A stretch of 64,000 nucleotides of DNA from Pseudomonas sp. BGI-2 (GCF_004310295.1 NZ_SISB01000012.1:61357-125356), one strand, 5' to 3'. Shown: positions 10,355 to 19,587, counted from the stretch's first letter. Numbers and translations: made by a program. Notes: generated from the letters alone by a model not told the origin.

Positions 10355-12484
10355 TCAGAAGCGGTAGTTGGTGCTCAGCTCCAGCGTCCGTGGTGCGCCG
10401 GGAGTGATCAGATCCACTGAGCCATGCGCCGAAGCGTAATAGTCCTTGTCGAAGACATTGCGCAGACGCAGGGCCATATCCCATTTCGGCTGGTTGTACA
10501 GCAGCGCCGCGTCCACTGTTGTGTAAGCCGGCATGACCACTACGTTATCCAGGGCCGTGTAGCGGTCATCGACATAGTTGGCCCCCATGCCCAAACGCCA
10601 GGTTTGCGTCAGCGAACGCACCAACCACAGGTTGGCGCTGTGGCGCGGAGTCAAAGTGGGCACCTGACCTTCGTTGGCGACACCGTTGGTACGGCTGTTG
10701 GACTTAATGATCTCGGCATCCAGATAGGCGTAACCGGCATAGACCTGCCATTTGTCACTCAACTGCCCGCTGGCGGTCAGCTCAAGGCCGTCGGTACGCT
10801 GCTCACCGGCAAGCACCAGCTTGGTTGGGTTCACCGGATCGGTGGTTTTCATATTGGTGCGTTCCAGACGGAACAGCGCCGCCGTCAACGCTAGGCGATT
10901 GTCGAGCAGGTCCCATTTGCCGCCGATCTCGAAGTTGGTGGTTTCCTCCGGCTCAAGGTCCTGGTTCGTCGTGCTCAGGGCGAACATTTCGGCAGAGGGC
11001 TGGTAGGAACGGCTTACCGAGACGTAATAGGACTGCACCTGATCAGGCTGGTAGACCAGACCGACTCGCGGACTCCAAGTAGTGTCGGTGCGGGAGAGTT
11101 CCTTGTTCGTCAGGTCATCGGCGTATTCCTGGTCGAACACGTCATAACGCACTCCCAGCAGAGCTTTCCACTGCGGCGCCAGTTCGATCAGGTCCTGCAC
11201 GTAGAACCCGGCGGTGTCCTGGGTATTGGTGCCCTTGGCGGTTTGCCGGTTGGCCTGGAACGGCACGTCGACCAAAACATCGCGGTACACCGGCACCCTT
11301 GCCACGTTGGGTTGGCTGAACACGGACTGGTCCTTCACCTGGCGCCCCAGCTCCACACCATAGAGCAGGTTATGGTTCATACCGGCGAGCACGGCGCGCT
11401 GCTTGAGTTCGGTCTGGTTGAACCAACCGTCTTCCTTGCGCTGCACGTTGCCGCGGTTGAGTTTTACCAGCAATTCGCCGTTGGCGGCGGTAACGAAACG
11501 CGTTGGACTGGAGTCCGCGAGCGTATTGTTGCGATCCAGGTCGTAGTGGTAGTAGCGGCTGGTGTTGCTCAGGGTGAAGTCGTCATTGATGCTGTAATCG
11601 ACGCCGGCCGTGAACGAGAACACTTCGCTGCGGGTGTAATCGTCATCTGGATCAGCGGAACCGAAACGCTTATCGCGGTCCACATCGACTGGACGGTCGC
11701 CTCGTGCTGGGATACCGAAGTCGATCAGGCGCTTGTCATACAGATAGGTAGCGCCCAGGTTCAGTTCCAGATCGTCGGAGAGCTTGAAGTAGGCCGAAGG
11801 CGCGATGGCCTTGCGGTCGATGTAGCCGTCATCCCGGAAGGTGTCGCTGTTCTCCAGCGCCCCTGTCACACGAAAGGCTTTATCGCCCTGTTGCTGATCG
11901 GCCCAACCGGCATCGAACTGAGTGCGCTTTTTGCCCTCGCTGTCGACACTGACACCGACCTCCTGCTTGGGCGTGAAGTTGGGCTTCTTGCTGATGCTGT
12001 TGATCAGACCGCCCGAAGAGCCTCGGCCATAGAGCACTGCGGCCGGCCCCTTGATCACTTCCACCCGCTCGACGTTGGACAGATCACGGAAGTACAGCGC
12101 ATCGTCACGAATGCCGTCGACGTACATGTCGCCAATGGCGCTGAAACCACGGATGGTGACTTGATCGCGCTGGCCATCGCCATTGGACAGGCCGATACCG
12201 GGGACATTCTTCAGCACGTCTTCCATCGACTGAGCCCCCTGATCCTTGATGACACTCTGGGGAATTACGTTGACGGTTTGCGGGATATCTCGTAGAGGGG
12301 CATCGATCTTCAGCGCGCTCCTGCTCTCGGTCGACATGTAGCTCTGCTCGCTGTACTCACTGTTCACAGCGGTTGCCGGTAGGGTTAGAGCAGACTCCGT
12401 TTCTGCCTGTAAATCAGGTACAACCAGAACGCCCAGCAACGACAGAGAGACTGGGTAAATGCGCGATCGAGCCACCATGAACAC
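10355..12484 (-). CDS. TonB-dependent siderophore receptor
   Basis: The 709-residue protein has a signal peptide (to about residue 27, LQAE), a plug domain (about 55-165: APLRDIPQTVNVIPQSVI, DVLKNVPGIGLSNGDG, VEVIKGPAAVLYGRGSSGGLINSI) and a 22-strand barrel that ends in Phe (STNYRF). It is the siderophore-receptor subfamily (FhuE/Fiu-like) without an N-terminal signalling domain. Near-perfect Fur-box sequence overlaps its promoter, so it is expected to be iron-repressed. It imports a ferric chelate across the outer membrane using TonB energy. It is convergent with cusA. The ligand cannot be assigned, though copper islands sometimes carry receptors whose chelators also bind copper. The start could also be the ATG at 12478. 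Confidence 0.88.
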   Translation of the reverse strand: MFMVARSRIYPVSLSLLGVLVVPDLQAETESALTLPATAVNSEYSEQSYMSTESRSALKIDAPLRDIPQTVNVIPQSVIKDQGAQSMEDVLKNVPGIGLSNGDGQRDQVTIRGFSAIGDMYVDGIRDDALYFRDLSNVERVEVIKGPAAVLYGRGSSGGLINSISKKPNFTPKQEVGVSVDSEGKKRTQFDAGWADQQQGDKAFRVTGALENSDTFRDDGYIDRKAIAPSAYFKLSDDLELNLGATYLYDKRLIDFGIPARGDRPVDVDRDKRFGSADPDDDYTRSEVFSFTAGVDYSINDDFTLSNTSRYYHYDLDRNNTLADSSPTRFVTAANGELLVKLNRGNVQRKEDGWFNQTELKQRAVLAGMNHNLLYGVELGRQVKDQSVFSQPNVARVPVYRDVLVDVPFQANRQTAKGTNTQDTAGFYVQDLIELAPQWKALLGVRYDVFDQEYADDLTNKELSRTDTTWSPRVGLVYQPDQVQSYYVSVSRSYQPSAEMFALSTTNQDLEPEETTNFEIGGKWDLLDNRLALTAALFRLERTNMKTTDPVNPTKLVLAGEQRTDGLELTASGQLSDKWQVYAGYAYLDAEIIKSNSRTNGVANEGQVPTLTPRHSANLWLVRSLTQTWRLGMGANYVDDRYTALDNVVVMPAYTTVDAALLYNQPKWDMALRLRNVFDKDYYASAHGSVDLITPGAPRTLELSTNYRF

Positions 12485-12506
12485 CTTTTGTATGAATTAT
12501 CGCGCA

Positions 12507-12522
12507 GATGATAACGATTATC
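12507..12522 (-). promoter_or_regulatory. Fur box upstream of the TonB receptor
   Basis: Read on the minus strand the site is GATAATCGTTATCATC, which matches the GATAAT-type hexamer repeats of the Fur consensus with only one or two differences. It ends 22 bases before the receptor start, where it would overlap the promoter and block transcription when iron is plentiful. Confidence 0.75.
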
Positions 12523-12611
12523 TTTTGTAAGTAAATACATATCATTCTGATTAAAACCGTTGACACGACTCGGAACGATCGTCTCAATTTAATAGGTGGT
12601 CTATCTGTCAC

Positions 12612-12818
12612 TTGCTTGCCAGTCTTCTGCCCTGGATCACTTCCACCGGGATAATCGGCAGTGTTCAGAGTGATGCCGAAGCTGTGTCGTTTGTTGAGGC
12701 GCATTTTCCGGGCAGAGAGTATTGCCTGGTAGCTGATTGGACGCTGATCGATGTGTCCGTTTCCGACGAGCAGGCAAGAATGCTTGCGACGCTGGGCCTC
12801 ACGGCCAGCATCGTTTAA
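12612..12818 (+). CDS. Small hypothetical protein, possibly truncated (DUF6957-like)
   Basis: A 68-residue reading frame containing EYCLVADWTLIDVSVSDEQ, which reminds me of the N-terminal half of small Pseudomonas proteins annotated as DUF6957. The frame stops at TAA (12816-12818) but stays open in the same phase from 12819 to 13139, so a premature stop is possible. No good ribosome-binding site is visible. I do not know a function, and the resemblance is from memory only. Confidence 0.35.
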   Translation: MLASLLPWITSTGIIGSVQSDAEAVSFVEAHFPGREYCLVADWTLIDVSVSDEQARMLATLGLTASIV

Positions 12819-13181
12819 CCGCTTTGCGCGAAGGAACAGCACAACTCCAAATATGGCACCGACGGATCGCCTCTCGGGTTGATCTTGATGAAGAAGTCCG
12901 GGCTAAATGCGGGCTTTTTTCAAGGTAATTGTCGCGTCCGCCGGCTCGGTATCGATTCCCACAAGCAGGCGGCTTTCATGCCACGGGATTGTCATGTCTG
13001 CCGCTCGGAAGGTTTTTCTGCCTTATCACGCATCGAACTTGGCAAAGGAGAGCGACGCGTGATGGCGACGCTCATGGTGGTCAATGGTCAGGGGCTAGCA
13101 GGCGGAGAGCTGGTGTTTACGTTGATGGTCGTTTGTTGACCAAGCCTGCTCACAATTCGTGTAAGTCCATGATCAGGAAAT
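12819..13181. other. Region without a convincing gene
   Basis: The frame of the preceding small protein continues open to 13139 without an obvious start and without recognisable homology (it includes the stretch KEQHNSKYGTDGSPLG). I see no RNA gene or repeat in it. Confidence 0.4.
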
Positions 13182-13207
13182 AAAAAAAAGGCGCCACAAG
13201 GGCGCCT
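13182..13207 (-). terminator. Rho-independent terminator of the oprD-type gene
   Basis: Arms AGGCGCC (13189-13195) and GGCGCCT (13201-13207) with a 5-base loop; on the minus strand the hairpin is followed by a run of eight T. It lies 73 bases after the stop of the porin gene. Confidence 0.85.
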
Positions 13208-13279
13208 AAGCCGCCTCCCACCAAAGGAATAACAAGGAGACGGGGTGTACCTGGTGAGCGAGCATTGCTAATGCTCGAT

Positions 13280-14605
13280 TTATAGAATTTGCAGCGGGTA
13301 CTCCACAATCAGACGAACCTCATCCAAATCTGATTCGAAGGCGGTAGCCCGAGTCGTTGCTTGGCGCACACGGAAGGACATGTCTTTCAGAGAGCCGGTT
13401 TGAATGATGTACTTGGCCTCGATGTCACGTTCCCAACGCTTCTGGTCCTGCAGTGGGGTGCCATCAGCTCCTCGGCGCATATAGACGCTGTTCGCATTCG
13501 AGTAGTCAGCATCCCAGCCCTTCGCGTAACGAGTCATAAAGCTCAGGCCAGGAATGCCAAAGGGCTGCATGTTCAAATCATAGCGTAGCTGCAATGACTG
13601 CTCTTTCGGGGAATTGAAGTCGCTGTATTGGATAGAGTTATCCAGGAAAATCGAATCAGATTGGCGCAGGTAATCAAAATCGTCATCCCCATTGCTGCGC
13701 TGGTAGCCAACGGTCAGCGTGTGGGCACCAAACTGGACACCGGTCTTACCGCTCCAGATATTGTTATCGAAGCTGCCCAGCAGTTTTTTCCCCTCGTCGA
13801 CTGCTCGGTAGTAGTTCAGGCCACCAATCAGCGCGACATTCTCGGAAAGCGGGTAGCTTAACGTGGTGCCTGCATAGTACTGGTTCCACACATCTTTGAA
13901 GCGGCTGGTATAGAGACTCACACCGACATTTTTGTTGACGGTGTAATCGCCACCCAGATAGGCGATCCAAGGCGCGTCTACAGATCCTGCATAGAACGTA
14001 GCAAAGCCGTCGCGCATGCTGCTTGAGTTTGGTTGGCTCATCGCATGCAGGCGACCACCCTGCAAGGTCAGGCCTTCAATGCTGGTGTTGGCAAACGTGG
14101 CGCCACGAAAGCTCTCAGGCAGCAGCCGTGAGTCCCCATACGCCACAACAGGCGTGGAAGGAAATACGTCCCCAACCTTGACGACCGTATCTAGCAAGCG
14201 AAGCTTGGCTGCTCCACCGACTTTTGAGTAGGTATCCTCAGGCTGACCTTTGCTGTTGTAGGGCATGATGTCTACTGTGCCACCGGCTCCAGAACGGCCA
14301 TCACCCGAGTCAAGCTTGATCCCTTGCATTGCGAATGCATCAATGCCGAAGCCCACAGTGCCCTGGGTGAAGCCTGACTCAAAACGTCCGATAATTCCGT
14401 GAGCCCACTCTTCGGAGTAACCGTTCCCCGTTCGACTGGACTGACCGTTGCGGAAGTCGCGATTGAAGTAGAGATTGCGGTTGAGAATGTTAAAACTGCT
14501 CCCCTCAATGAACCCCTCTGGTTTTTGCTCAACGGCCACGGCAACCTCCCCCATACTCATGCCAAGGGCAATGAGGGAAAGCCCATAAAAGCTTTTATTA
14601 TTCAT
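13280..14605 (-). CDS. OprD-family outer-membrane porin
   Basis: The 441-residue protein has a signal peptide (about 1-25, VAVAVEQ) and then the 18-stranded OprD barrel: the conserved start GFIEGSSFNILNRNLYFNRDFR, the SEEWAHGIIGRFESGFTQGTVGFG strand pair, and the family LPESFRG and DYSN stretches. OprD porins take up carboxylates, amino acids or small peptides across the outer membrane. A strong terminator follows. An exact CopR-type motif lies 132 bases upstream of the start, which suggests copper control; CopR is known to lower OprD in P. aeruginosa, so repression is as likely as activation. The substrate is not predictable. Confidence 0.88.
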   Translation of the reverse strand: MNNKSFYGLSLIALGMSMGEVAVAVEQKPEGFIEGSSFNILNRNLYFNRDFRNGQSSRTGNGYSEEWAHGIIGRFESGFTQGTVGFGIDAFAMQGIKLDSGDGRSGAGGTVDIMPYNSKGQPEDTYSKVGGAAKLRLLDTVVKVGDVFPSTPVVAYGDSRLLPESFRGATFANTSIEGLTLQGGRLHAMSQPNSSSMRDGFATFYAGSVDAPWIAYLGGDYTVNKNVGVSLYTSRFKDVWNQYYAGTTLSYPLSENVALIGGLNYYRAVDEGKKLLGSFDNNIWSGKTGVQFGAHTLTVGYQRSNGDDDFDYLRQSDSIFLDNSIQYSDFNSPKEQSLQLRYDLNMQPFGIPGLSFMTRYAKGWDADYSNANSVYMRRGADGTPLQDQKRWERDIEAKYIIQTGSLKDMSFRVRQATTRATAFESDLDEVRLIVEYPLQIL

Positions 14606-14737
14606 GTAACACTCCAGGCTATAGCTTGGCAGAGTTTCTATGTGAAATATTTTTATGATTATGGGAGTGCAGGTAATTTACCCTGCGTTCCGTCGTCGAT
14701 AATTCCACATGAAACATAACTGGAGCGTGACCTGAAA

Positions 14738-14753
14738 ATTACTTTTTTGTCAG
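14738..14753 (-). promoter_or_regulatory. Predicted CopR-binding site upstream of the OprD porin
   Basis: On the minus strand the site reads CTGACA-AAAAA-GTAAT, an exact match to CTGACA-N5-GTAAT. It lies 132 bases upstream of the porin ATG in the same orientation relative to its gene as the other copies. Confidence 0.65.
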
Positions 14754-14822
14754 CAAAAAGTAAGGCCTTGTTGAATTTTCAATAAATTTTTTTACGCTTT
14801 CCTGTGTTTTACTTGTAATCGA

Positions 14823-15158
14823 TCAGCCGCCATGAGGGCAGTTGCTTCCCAACACTTGGTATTCGATAGTCTTGAGCTTGCCGCTCGAGTCTTCGTAGGT
14901 CATACGCGAAGGGATCAACCCACAATACTTAGCGGCTGTTGGAGTCACGCTAACCACTTTTGCGATATCGAGGTCCAACCCGTACTTATAGTGGACAATT
15001 TCAGGCACGGCTTTACCGTTTTTGCTGGCATATTGCTCCATTGCTTGCTGATTCTCTTGCAACATCCGACCGTAGACGCGATCCCCTCCGCCTTCAGCCA
15101 TGGCCGCGGAAGAAGCTGCCAATATTGCAATAGCGATGCCTATATTCAATATTTTCAT
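14823..15158 (-). CDS. DUF2790 family small secreted protein
   Basis: The 111-residue protein has a signal peptide (1-21, AAMAEGG) and a mature domain of the Pseudomonas-restricted DUF2790 family, recognisable from the block VPEIVHYKYGLDLDIAKVV, a Thr-Pro turn, CGLIPSRMTYEDSSG and the terminal LGSNCPHGG. The two mature Cys residues could form a disulfide or bind copper. The function is unknown; some DUF2790 genes in P. aeruginosa are strongly copper-induced through CopR. That fits the exact CopR-type motif 73 bases upstream of this start. A GGAG ribosome-binding site precedes the ATG. Confidence 0.82.
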   Translation of the reverse strand: MKILNIGIAIAILAASSAAMAEGGGDRVYGRMLQENQQAMEQYASKNGKAVPEIVHYKYGLDLDIAKVVSVTPTAAKYCGLIPSRMTYEDSSGKLKTIEYQVLGSNCPHGG

Positions 15159-15231
15159 GATTTTCTCCGTGCTCTAACTAATTTATAGTTAAATAGTAGT
15201 GCGCGATACCTGTCAGAAGGCTGCCGCTAAC

Positions 15232-15247
15232 ATTACTAATGTGTCAG
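15232..15247 (-). promoter_or_regulatory. Predicted CopR-binding site upstream of the DUF2790 gene
   Basis: The minus strand reads CTGACA-CATTA-GTAAT, an exact match to CTGACA-N5-GTAAT, 73 bases upstream of the DUF2790 ATG. Confidence 0.72.
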
Positions 15248-15358
15248 GTATGATCTTTGTTCCGAGCGGTGCACCTATTGTGGTCAACACTTCGTCAGCT
15301 AATAGGCTTCGGATGGTGTTAAATACCCATGCGCAACGAAGTGCTAACCGACTAGAAG

Positions 15359-15374
15359 CTGACAGAAATGTAAT
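15359..15374 (+). promoter_or_regulatory. Predicted CopR-binding site upstream of csp
   Basis: The plus strand reads CTGACA-GAAAT-GTAAT, an exact match to CTGACA-N5-GTAAT. It is divergent from the previous site, 243 bases upstream of the copper storage protein start. The long leader (15375-15617) contains no gene that I can see. Confidence 0.65.
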
Positions 15375-15617
15375 ATTGATTTCTATCGCCTGCCCGCCGA
15401 GTGTGGTCTAGCGTTAAATGTGAGCTATTGGGCATGCACTAACTTGAATGCTACGAAACATCATCTTGCGCGCATTACGCTTGGTGTTTGTCTGCAGTAT
15501 CCTCATCCGCGCACAGTCCAAAGTGATCAGCTGTTTTTAATAGAAATTGTCGAATGCCGCTGGTCTCAGCACCACTGCTAGCGTTGTCTTTCCTTTGATG
15601 CAATGGAGAACATAGCT

Positions 15618-15983
15618 ATGAGCGACACCCCGGTTACCTCTCACAGAAACACTCACCAATACCTGCAGCCTTGCGTTGAGGCGTGTAGTCACTGCCACAA
15701 AACCTGTCTGAATACAGCGATGACCCATTGCCTTGAGGCAGGGGGTAAACACCTTGAAGCCGAACATTTTCGCCTAATGATCAACTGTGCCGAGATCTGT
15801 CAGACGTCGGCCAATTTCTTGTTGAGTGGTTCCATCTTTCACCACCACGTTTGTGGAGTTTGCGCCGAGATTTGTGAGGCTTGCGCGAAGAGCTGCGAAC
15901 AGGTCGGTGGTATGGAAGATTGCGTCAGGGCCTGCCGTGAATGCGCAGAGAGCTGCCGCAAAATGGCTGGCGGCCAGAGTTAG
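15618..15983 (+). CDS. csp: Cytosolic four-helix-bundle copper storage protein (Csp)
   Basis: A 121-residue protein of the DUF326/Csp family. It contains about 16 cysteines arranged along amphipathic helices (CVEACSHCHKTC, CAEIC, CGVCAEICEACAKSC, CVRACRECAESC), which in Csp proteins line the core of a four-helix bundle and bind many Cu(I) ions. There is no signal peptide, so it is a cytosolic Csp3-like form. The ATG at 15618 is preferred to 15603 because GGAG lies 10-13 bases upstream of it. It precedes the DUF305 gene by 92 bases, and a CopR-type site lies upstream. A decayed duplicate occurs at about 19.6 kb. Confidence 0.9.
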   Translation: MSDTPVTSHRNTHQYLQPCVEACSHCHKTCLNTAMTHCLEAGGKHLEAEHFRLMINCAEICQTSANFLLSGSIFHHHVCGVCAEICEACAKSCEQVGGMEDCVRACRECAESCRKMAGGQS

Positions 15984-16075
15984 TCAAGCCCCATGCAGTA
16001 CAGAAATAGCAATTCCCGTGTTCGGGGGCCATGGCATGCATGTGTCAACCCTCCGGCCCTAACAGGAGATTCACA

Positions 16076-16471
16076 ATGTCACAGCATGTTAAGCACAACA
16101 GCTCTAGTCGGTTCACTTTGTCGATGAGGGCGGCAGCGATGGCTGTCGCGGTAATGGTAGCACCGCCGACGTGGGCCCATGCCGCAGAACCCGCGAAAAG
16201 TGAAACGATGCCGATGCCTTCCGAGCAGATGGATCCTTCGAAGATGGGCGGCATGAAACAAATGGGCGGCATGTCCATGACCGGTGATGTGGATTATGAC
16301 TTTGCGGCCAACATGCGCATGCACCACCAAATGGCAGTCGAGATGGCGCAGGCCGAACTCAAGAACGGGAAAAATCCGGAGATGCTCCGTATGGCCAAGG
16401 ACATAATTGCCGCACAGAAGAAGGAAATCGCCGTATTCGATCAGTGGATTAAAGCGAATAAAAAACCATGA
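16076..16471 (+). CDS. DUF305 family periplasmic protein (Met/His-rich)
   Basis: The 131-residue protein has a signal peptide (about 1-37, ending THAHA-like TWAHAAEP), a Met-rich linker (MPMPSEQM, MGGMKQMGGM) and a DUF305 helical domain with the family signature MRMHHQMAVEMAQAELKNGKNPEM and a C-terminal DIIAAQKKEI helix. DUF305 proteins are ferritin-like helical bundles linked to copper or silver resistance; the HH and Met residues are likely ligands. The start at 16076 follows an AGGAG site; an in-frame ATG at 16031 has none. It is probably cotranscribed with csp, pairing a periplasmic with a cytosolic copper binder. Confidence 0.85.
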   Translation: MSQHVKHNSSSRFTLSMRAAAMAVAVMVAPPTWAHAAEPAKSETMPMPSEQMDPSKMGGMKQMGGMSMTGDVDYDFAANMRMHHQMAVEMAQAELKNGKNPEMLRMAKDIIAAQKKEIAVFDQWIKANKKP

Positions 16472-16951
16472 CTATGGTGATGCCGAAGTCGGTCTGTGCG
16501 CTGCATCTTTGAAAGAAATAGCCGCGCCGTTTTGGATGGTATTTTGCTGCCGATGCATATCATCTTGAACTGGTACTGGACGAAAACTAAGCTCCGCTTG
16601 GTCTAGATCTCCAGAACCATTCGAGATAGGCCGAAGGGCTGCAAGCAGAGGCACTGATCGGAACCCGAGACGATGCTCTGACTCTGTCACTGCGCCTTGA
16701 GAAGCCCAATCGCTTGAGCGCGGTAGAGACATTCCGAGTCCAGAACGTGGGCCAAAGCGTTCTGTCCGGGCTAATTTCGATGACTGCATGATGGCCGGTA
16801 TTACCCTGACCGCGGCACTCTTTAATCTGCGGATGAGTGCCCCCGCTGCAACGCTGGATATGGCCGCCGGATCCGCGCAGAACTGGAGGCCCTCAGTTCA
16901 CTGGCTAATGACGCTGGCGTCCGACAGCATCGTCAACAACTGGAGAGCCAG
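16472..16951. other. 480-base stretch without a recognised gene
   Basis: The first ~100 bases are similar to the DNA after the decayed DUF305 copy at 20139, so they belong to the duplicated unit. Near the end an open stretch joined in frame to the flavoprotein start encodes [19 protein letters not shown], a coiled-coil-like remnant. No RNA gene or terminator is clear. Confidence 0.4.
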
Positions 16952-17875
16952 ATGACAAGCAGGCAGGCTCAATATCATGTGGTGGATTGCCTTATCGTCG
17001 GTGCAGGCCCTGCCGGGCTGACGGCGGCTATCTATTTAGCGCGCTATCGCCGACAGGTTCTACTGGTCGATGCCGGCCAGAGCCGTGCAGAGCTGATCCC
17101 GATCACGCACAACTATCCCGGTTTTCCTCAAGGTGTTTCGGGCGCCGAGTTGTTGGCACGGCTACGCAATCAGGCAGAGCCCTACAATATTTATGTCCGA
17201 CCAGCCACTGTGAAAGCACTATCGAAGCGAGGAGACGACTTCATCGCCGACATCGATGATGACCGCGTTGTGGCGTCGACTGTGCTTCTTGCCACCGGCG
17301 TTATTGATAAGCCTCCCGAGATACCTGATCTACGTGAGGCCACTCTCGGTGGCGATGTGCGTTGGTGCCCGATTTGCGACGGATACGATGTCATCGACCA
17401 GGACATTGCTCTTCTCGCCTCCGCCAAGGAAGGTTTCAGGCATGCGCTATTTCTCCGTACCTACACCCGCCAGCTCACACTAATTGTGCAACCGGGCAGC
17501 AGAGAACTAGACAACGACGAACGTCTCAAAATTGCACAGGCAGGCATCCGGCTCGTCGAGCATCCGATCGCGCAAATCCGCAAGATCAAAGGGCATCGTG
17601 TGGCGATACGCTTGGCTAACGGCGGCGAACTCAGTTTCGACACCCTATACCCGATGCTTGGCTGCAACGTACGGAACGAGTTGGCTAAAAGCTTCGGCGT
17701 AACTTTTGACAGCAATGGCGAGTTGGTGGTGGACACCGACCAGCGCACGTCAGTCCTGGGGTTGTACGCGGCGGGTGATGTTGTCAACGCGCTCAATCAG
17801 ATGGGTGTTGGAGTCGCCCATGCGGCGACTGCGGCGACCGCGATACACAACGCCCTCAAGGACAACTATCGCTGA
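16952..17875 (+). CDS. Thioredoxin-reductase-like flavoprotein
   Basis: The 307-residue protein has the fold order of thioredoxin reductase: an FAD Rossmann motif ([17 protein letters not shown], about 15-31), the ATG motif (LLATGVID), a redox-active CPIC at about 138-141 followed by DG, and a second FAD motif ([22 protein letters not shown]). The NAD(P)H-binding glycine motif in the middle is weak (ALLASAKEG in place of GxGxxA), so the pyridine nucleotide preference is unclear. It is closer to the stand-alone reductase-like proteins found beside metal or stress genes than to TrxB itself. A GGAG site precedes the ATG. Its partner thiol is unknown; maintaining reduced Cys in copper proteins is a guess. 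Confidence 0.8.
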   Translation: MTSRQAQYHVVDCLIVGAGPAGLTAAIYLARYRRQVLLVDAGQSRAELIPITHNYPGFPQGVSGAELLARLRNQAEPYNIYVRPATVKALSKRGDDFIADIDDDRVVASTVLLATGVIDKPPEIPDLREATLGGDVRWCPICDGYDVIDQDIALLASAKEGFRHALFLRTYTRQLTLIVQPGSRELDNDERLKIAQAGIRLVEHPIAQIRKIKGHRVAIRLANGGELSFDTLYPMLGCNVRNELAKSFGVTFDSNGELVVDTDQRTSVLGLYAAGDVVNALNQMGVGVAHAATAATAIHNALKDNYR

Positions 17876-18257
17876 AAAGTTAATATCCAAGGACGGTCTG
17901 CTTCGGCCATACCGCGATAGCAACTGCTGCCCACGACATTACGTGCTGGTGAGATGCGGGTCGGACTGAGCAGCGACTTTAGAGTGGCAAGCGAAGCGTC
18001 GTCGGGCAATACCGCCGAACTGAGCCTGGCAGGCGGCAAGCTGAGCTGTGCTCAAATTGACGCTTCCCGGCAAGTTGGCTGAGCTGTTTTGCTTCGTCTT
18101 GTCGTGAGCAATAACTACTTTTTCCGCAGCGCTCAATGCCAGGTAGTTGATCATGATCAATGAGCGAAGGGTTGCGGCGGCGCAGCATGGTAGGCAGGCG
18201 ATTGCTCGCCGAACACCAGTCGCAACAGTCACTGTTTCGCTAAAAGGATCAGCGCTC
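17876..18257. other. Region with possible gene remnant
   Basis: A stop-terminated open stretch on the plus strand (about 17950-18086) encodes GLSSDFRVASEASSGNTAEL followed by a Cys-containing tail. It has coding character but no start codon with a ribosome-binding site, and I do not recognise it. Nothing else is evident. Confidence 0.3.
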
Positions 18258-19268
18258 ATGTTCAAGTTCAGGTTCAAACTGCTTTTGGCGTCCAGTCTCG
18301 CTCTGGCTTTAAACGTAGCGCTGGCAGCGCCAGTTGGCACTGTGTACACGGCCAATGAGCGCGACAGTTCGATTAGCCAAGTCAGGCTCGACACGGGTGT
18401 GGTCAAAACGCTGACCCTGAACATTGCACCGCATAATTTACAAATCAGCGCCGATGGACGCTGGCTGCTGGTGGTGGGCATGCCTGCGCATGCTGAGCAT
18501 CAAACAGGAGCCATAAGTGCGGGTGAGTTGCTGGTGTTCAGCACTGCCGCGCTGGATAAACCGGCCTTTAGCCTGCCGGCGGGGCAACATCCTGCCCACG
18601 TGGTGACTGATCTGAGCGGACAGCGGGCTTTCGTTAGCGACTCTGCCGCTAATCTGGTGCGGGTGTTTGACCTACAAGCACGCACTCAGCTCGGCACTGT
18701 TAAGACCGGTAGTTTCCCCCATGGATTACGCCTGAGCCCGGATGGCAAGAAGCTGTATGTCGCCAATATGCGCAGTGGAAGCGTATCAGTAATCGATACC
18801 GCAACGCTGAAAGAAACCGCGCAAATTGCCGTTGGTAACGGCCCCGTGCAAGTCGGCTTCGCCCCAGATGGGCGGCAAGCGTATGTGTCACTGAGCGCGG
18901 AGAACAAGCTCGGAATCATCGATACGGAAACACAACGTTTGATAGGTAAAGTTGCCGTCGGCAGAACGCCGATTCAGATGTATGCCACGGCAGATGGTCG
19001 CCAGGTCTACGTGGCCAATCAGGGCAGCAGCAGTCAGCCGGATGACCGCGTCTCGGTGGTTGACCCGCAGACCTTGAGCGTTGTCGCCACCCTGGACACC
19101 GGTAAGGGCGCTCACGGCGTGGCCATCAGCAGCGACGGCGCTTATGTGTTTGTTAGCAATATCGAGGCCGGCACCTTTTCTGTGATCGATACTGCCAGTC
19201 GCACAGTGGTGGCCAGCCATAAAGTTGGGGCCGGCCCCAATGGCATTAGCTACCAAGTGCCCGAGTGA
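18258..19268 (+). CDS. Secreted YVTN-family beta-propeller protein
   Basis: The 336-residue protein has a signal peptide (1-24, NVALAAP) and then seven or so repeats of the YVTN beta-propeller type, seen as YTANERDSSISQV, AFVSDSAANLVRVFDL, LYVANMRSGSVSVID, AYVSLSAENKLGIID, VYVANQGSSSQPDDRVSVVD and VFVSNIEAGTFSVID. Such propellers occur in periplasmic proteins that bind metals or partner proteins; in Pseudomonas they often flank copper or cytochrome genes. I took the ATG at 18258, which is preceded by AAAGGA and gives a signal peptide. The specific role is unknown; no catalytic residues are visible. Confidence 0.82.
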   Translation: MFKFRFKLLLASSLALALNVALAAPVGTVYTANERDSSISQVRLDTGVVKTLTLNIAPHNLQISADGRWLLVVGMPAHAEHQTGAISAGELLVFSTAALDKPAFSLPAGQHPAHVVTDLSGQRAFVSDSAANLVRVFDLQARTQLGTVKTGSFPHGLRLSPDGKKLYVANMRSGSVSVIDTATLKETAQIAVGNGPVQVGFAPDGRQAYVSLSAENKLGIIDTETQRLIGKVAVGRTPIQMYATADGRQVYVANQGSSSQPDDRVSVVDPQTLSVVATLDTGKGAHGVAISSDGAYVFVSNIEAGTFSVIDTASRTVVASHKVGAGPNGISYQVPE

Positions 19269-19339
19269 GCAGCAAACAACCGCTGGTTTGACTTAGGTCA
19301 GTTCGGGTGCTGCTTAGCGTGATCCGAATTGATCCCAAG

Positions 19340-19560
19340 GGGCAGGGTCGGTCCCCCTCAGTCCGGAACTCCTCGAGTTGACTGGATAGCACCGCTTTGT
19401 CTTGCAGGAGAAGCTGCTTTTCTGTGGCCAATTCGGTCACATGGGTTTCAGCCCGGGTTAAGCCTTCCGCCAAAAGGCTCCCGTTCCCTATCGACCACAG
19501 CCAGGCGCGTCAGTGTTTCGGCCAAACGCTGCTCGCAATTGCCGTGCTCTTGTGCCTGAT
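19340..19560 (-). pseudogene. KfrA-like coiled-coil protein fragment
   Basis: On the minus strand two adjoining frames encode heptad-rich sequence: CEQRLAETLTRLAVVDRERE, then, after a frame change, LTRAETHVTELATEKQLLLQ and DKAVLSSQLEEF. This resembles the coiled-coil part of KfrA-type plasmid DNA-binding proteins. No N-terminal DNA-binding domain is present, so it is a remnant. The assignment rests on composition and memory, not on a search. Confidence 0.4.
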
Positions 19561-19587
19561 GGATCCACGACAACATGCGACCCTGAA

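Noticed and set aside
11243..12295. A 350-codon open frame on the plus strand
   Set aside because: Antisense to the TonB receptor gene; no motifs or ribosome-binding site.
16472..16789. A 105-codon minus-strand frame after the DUF305 gene
   Set aside because: The matching region after the decayed duplicate also has open frames, but they are low-complexity and lack starts with ribosome-binding sites; I see no shared protein.
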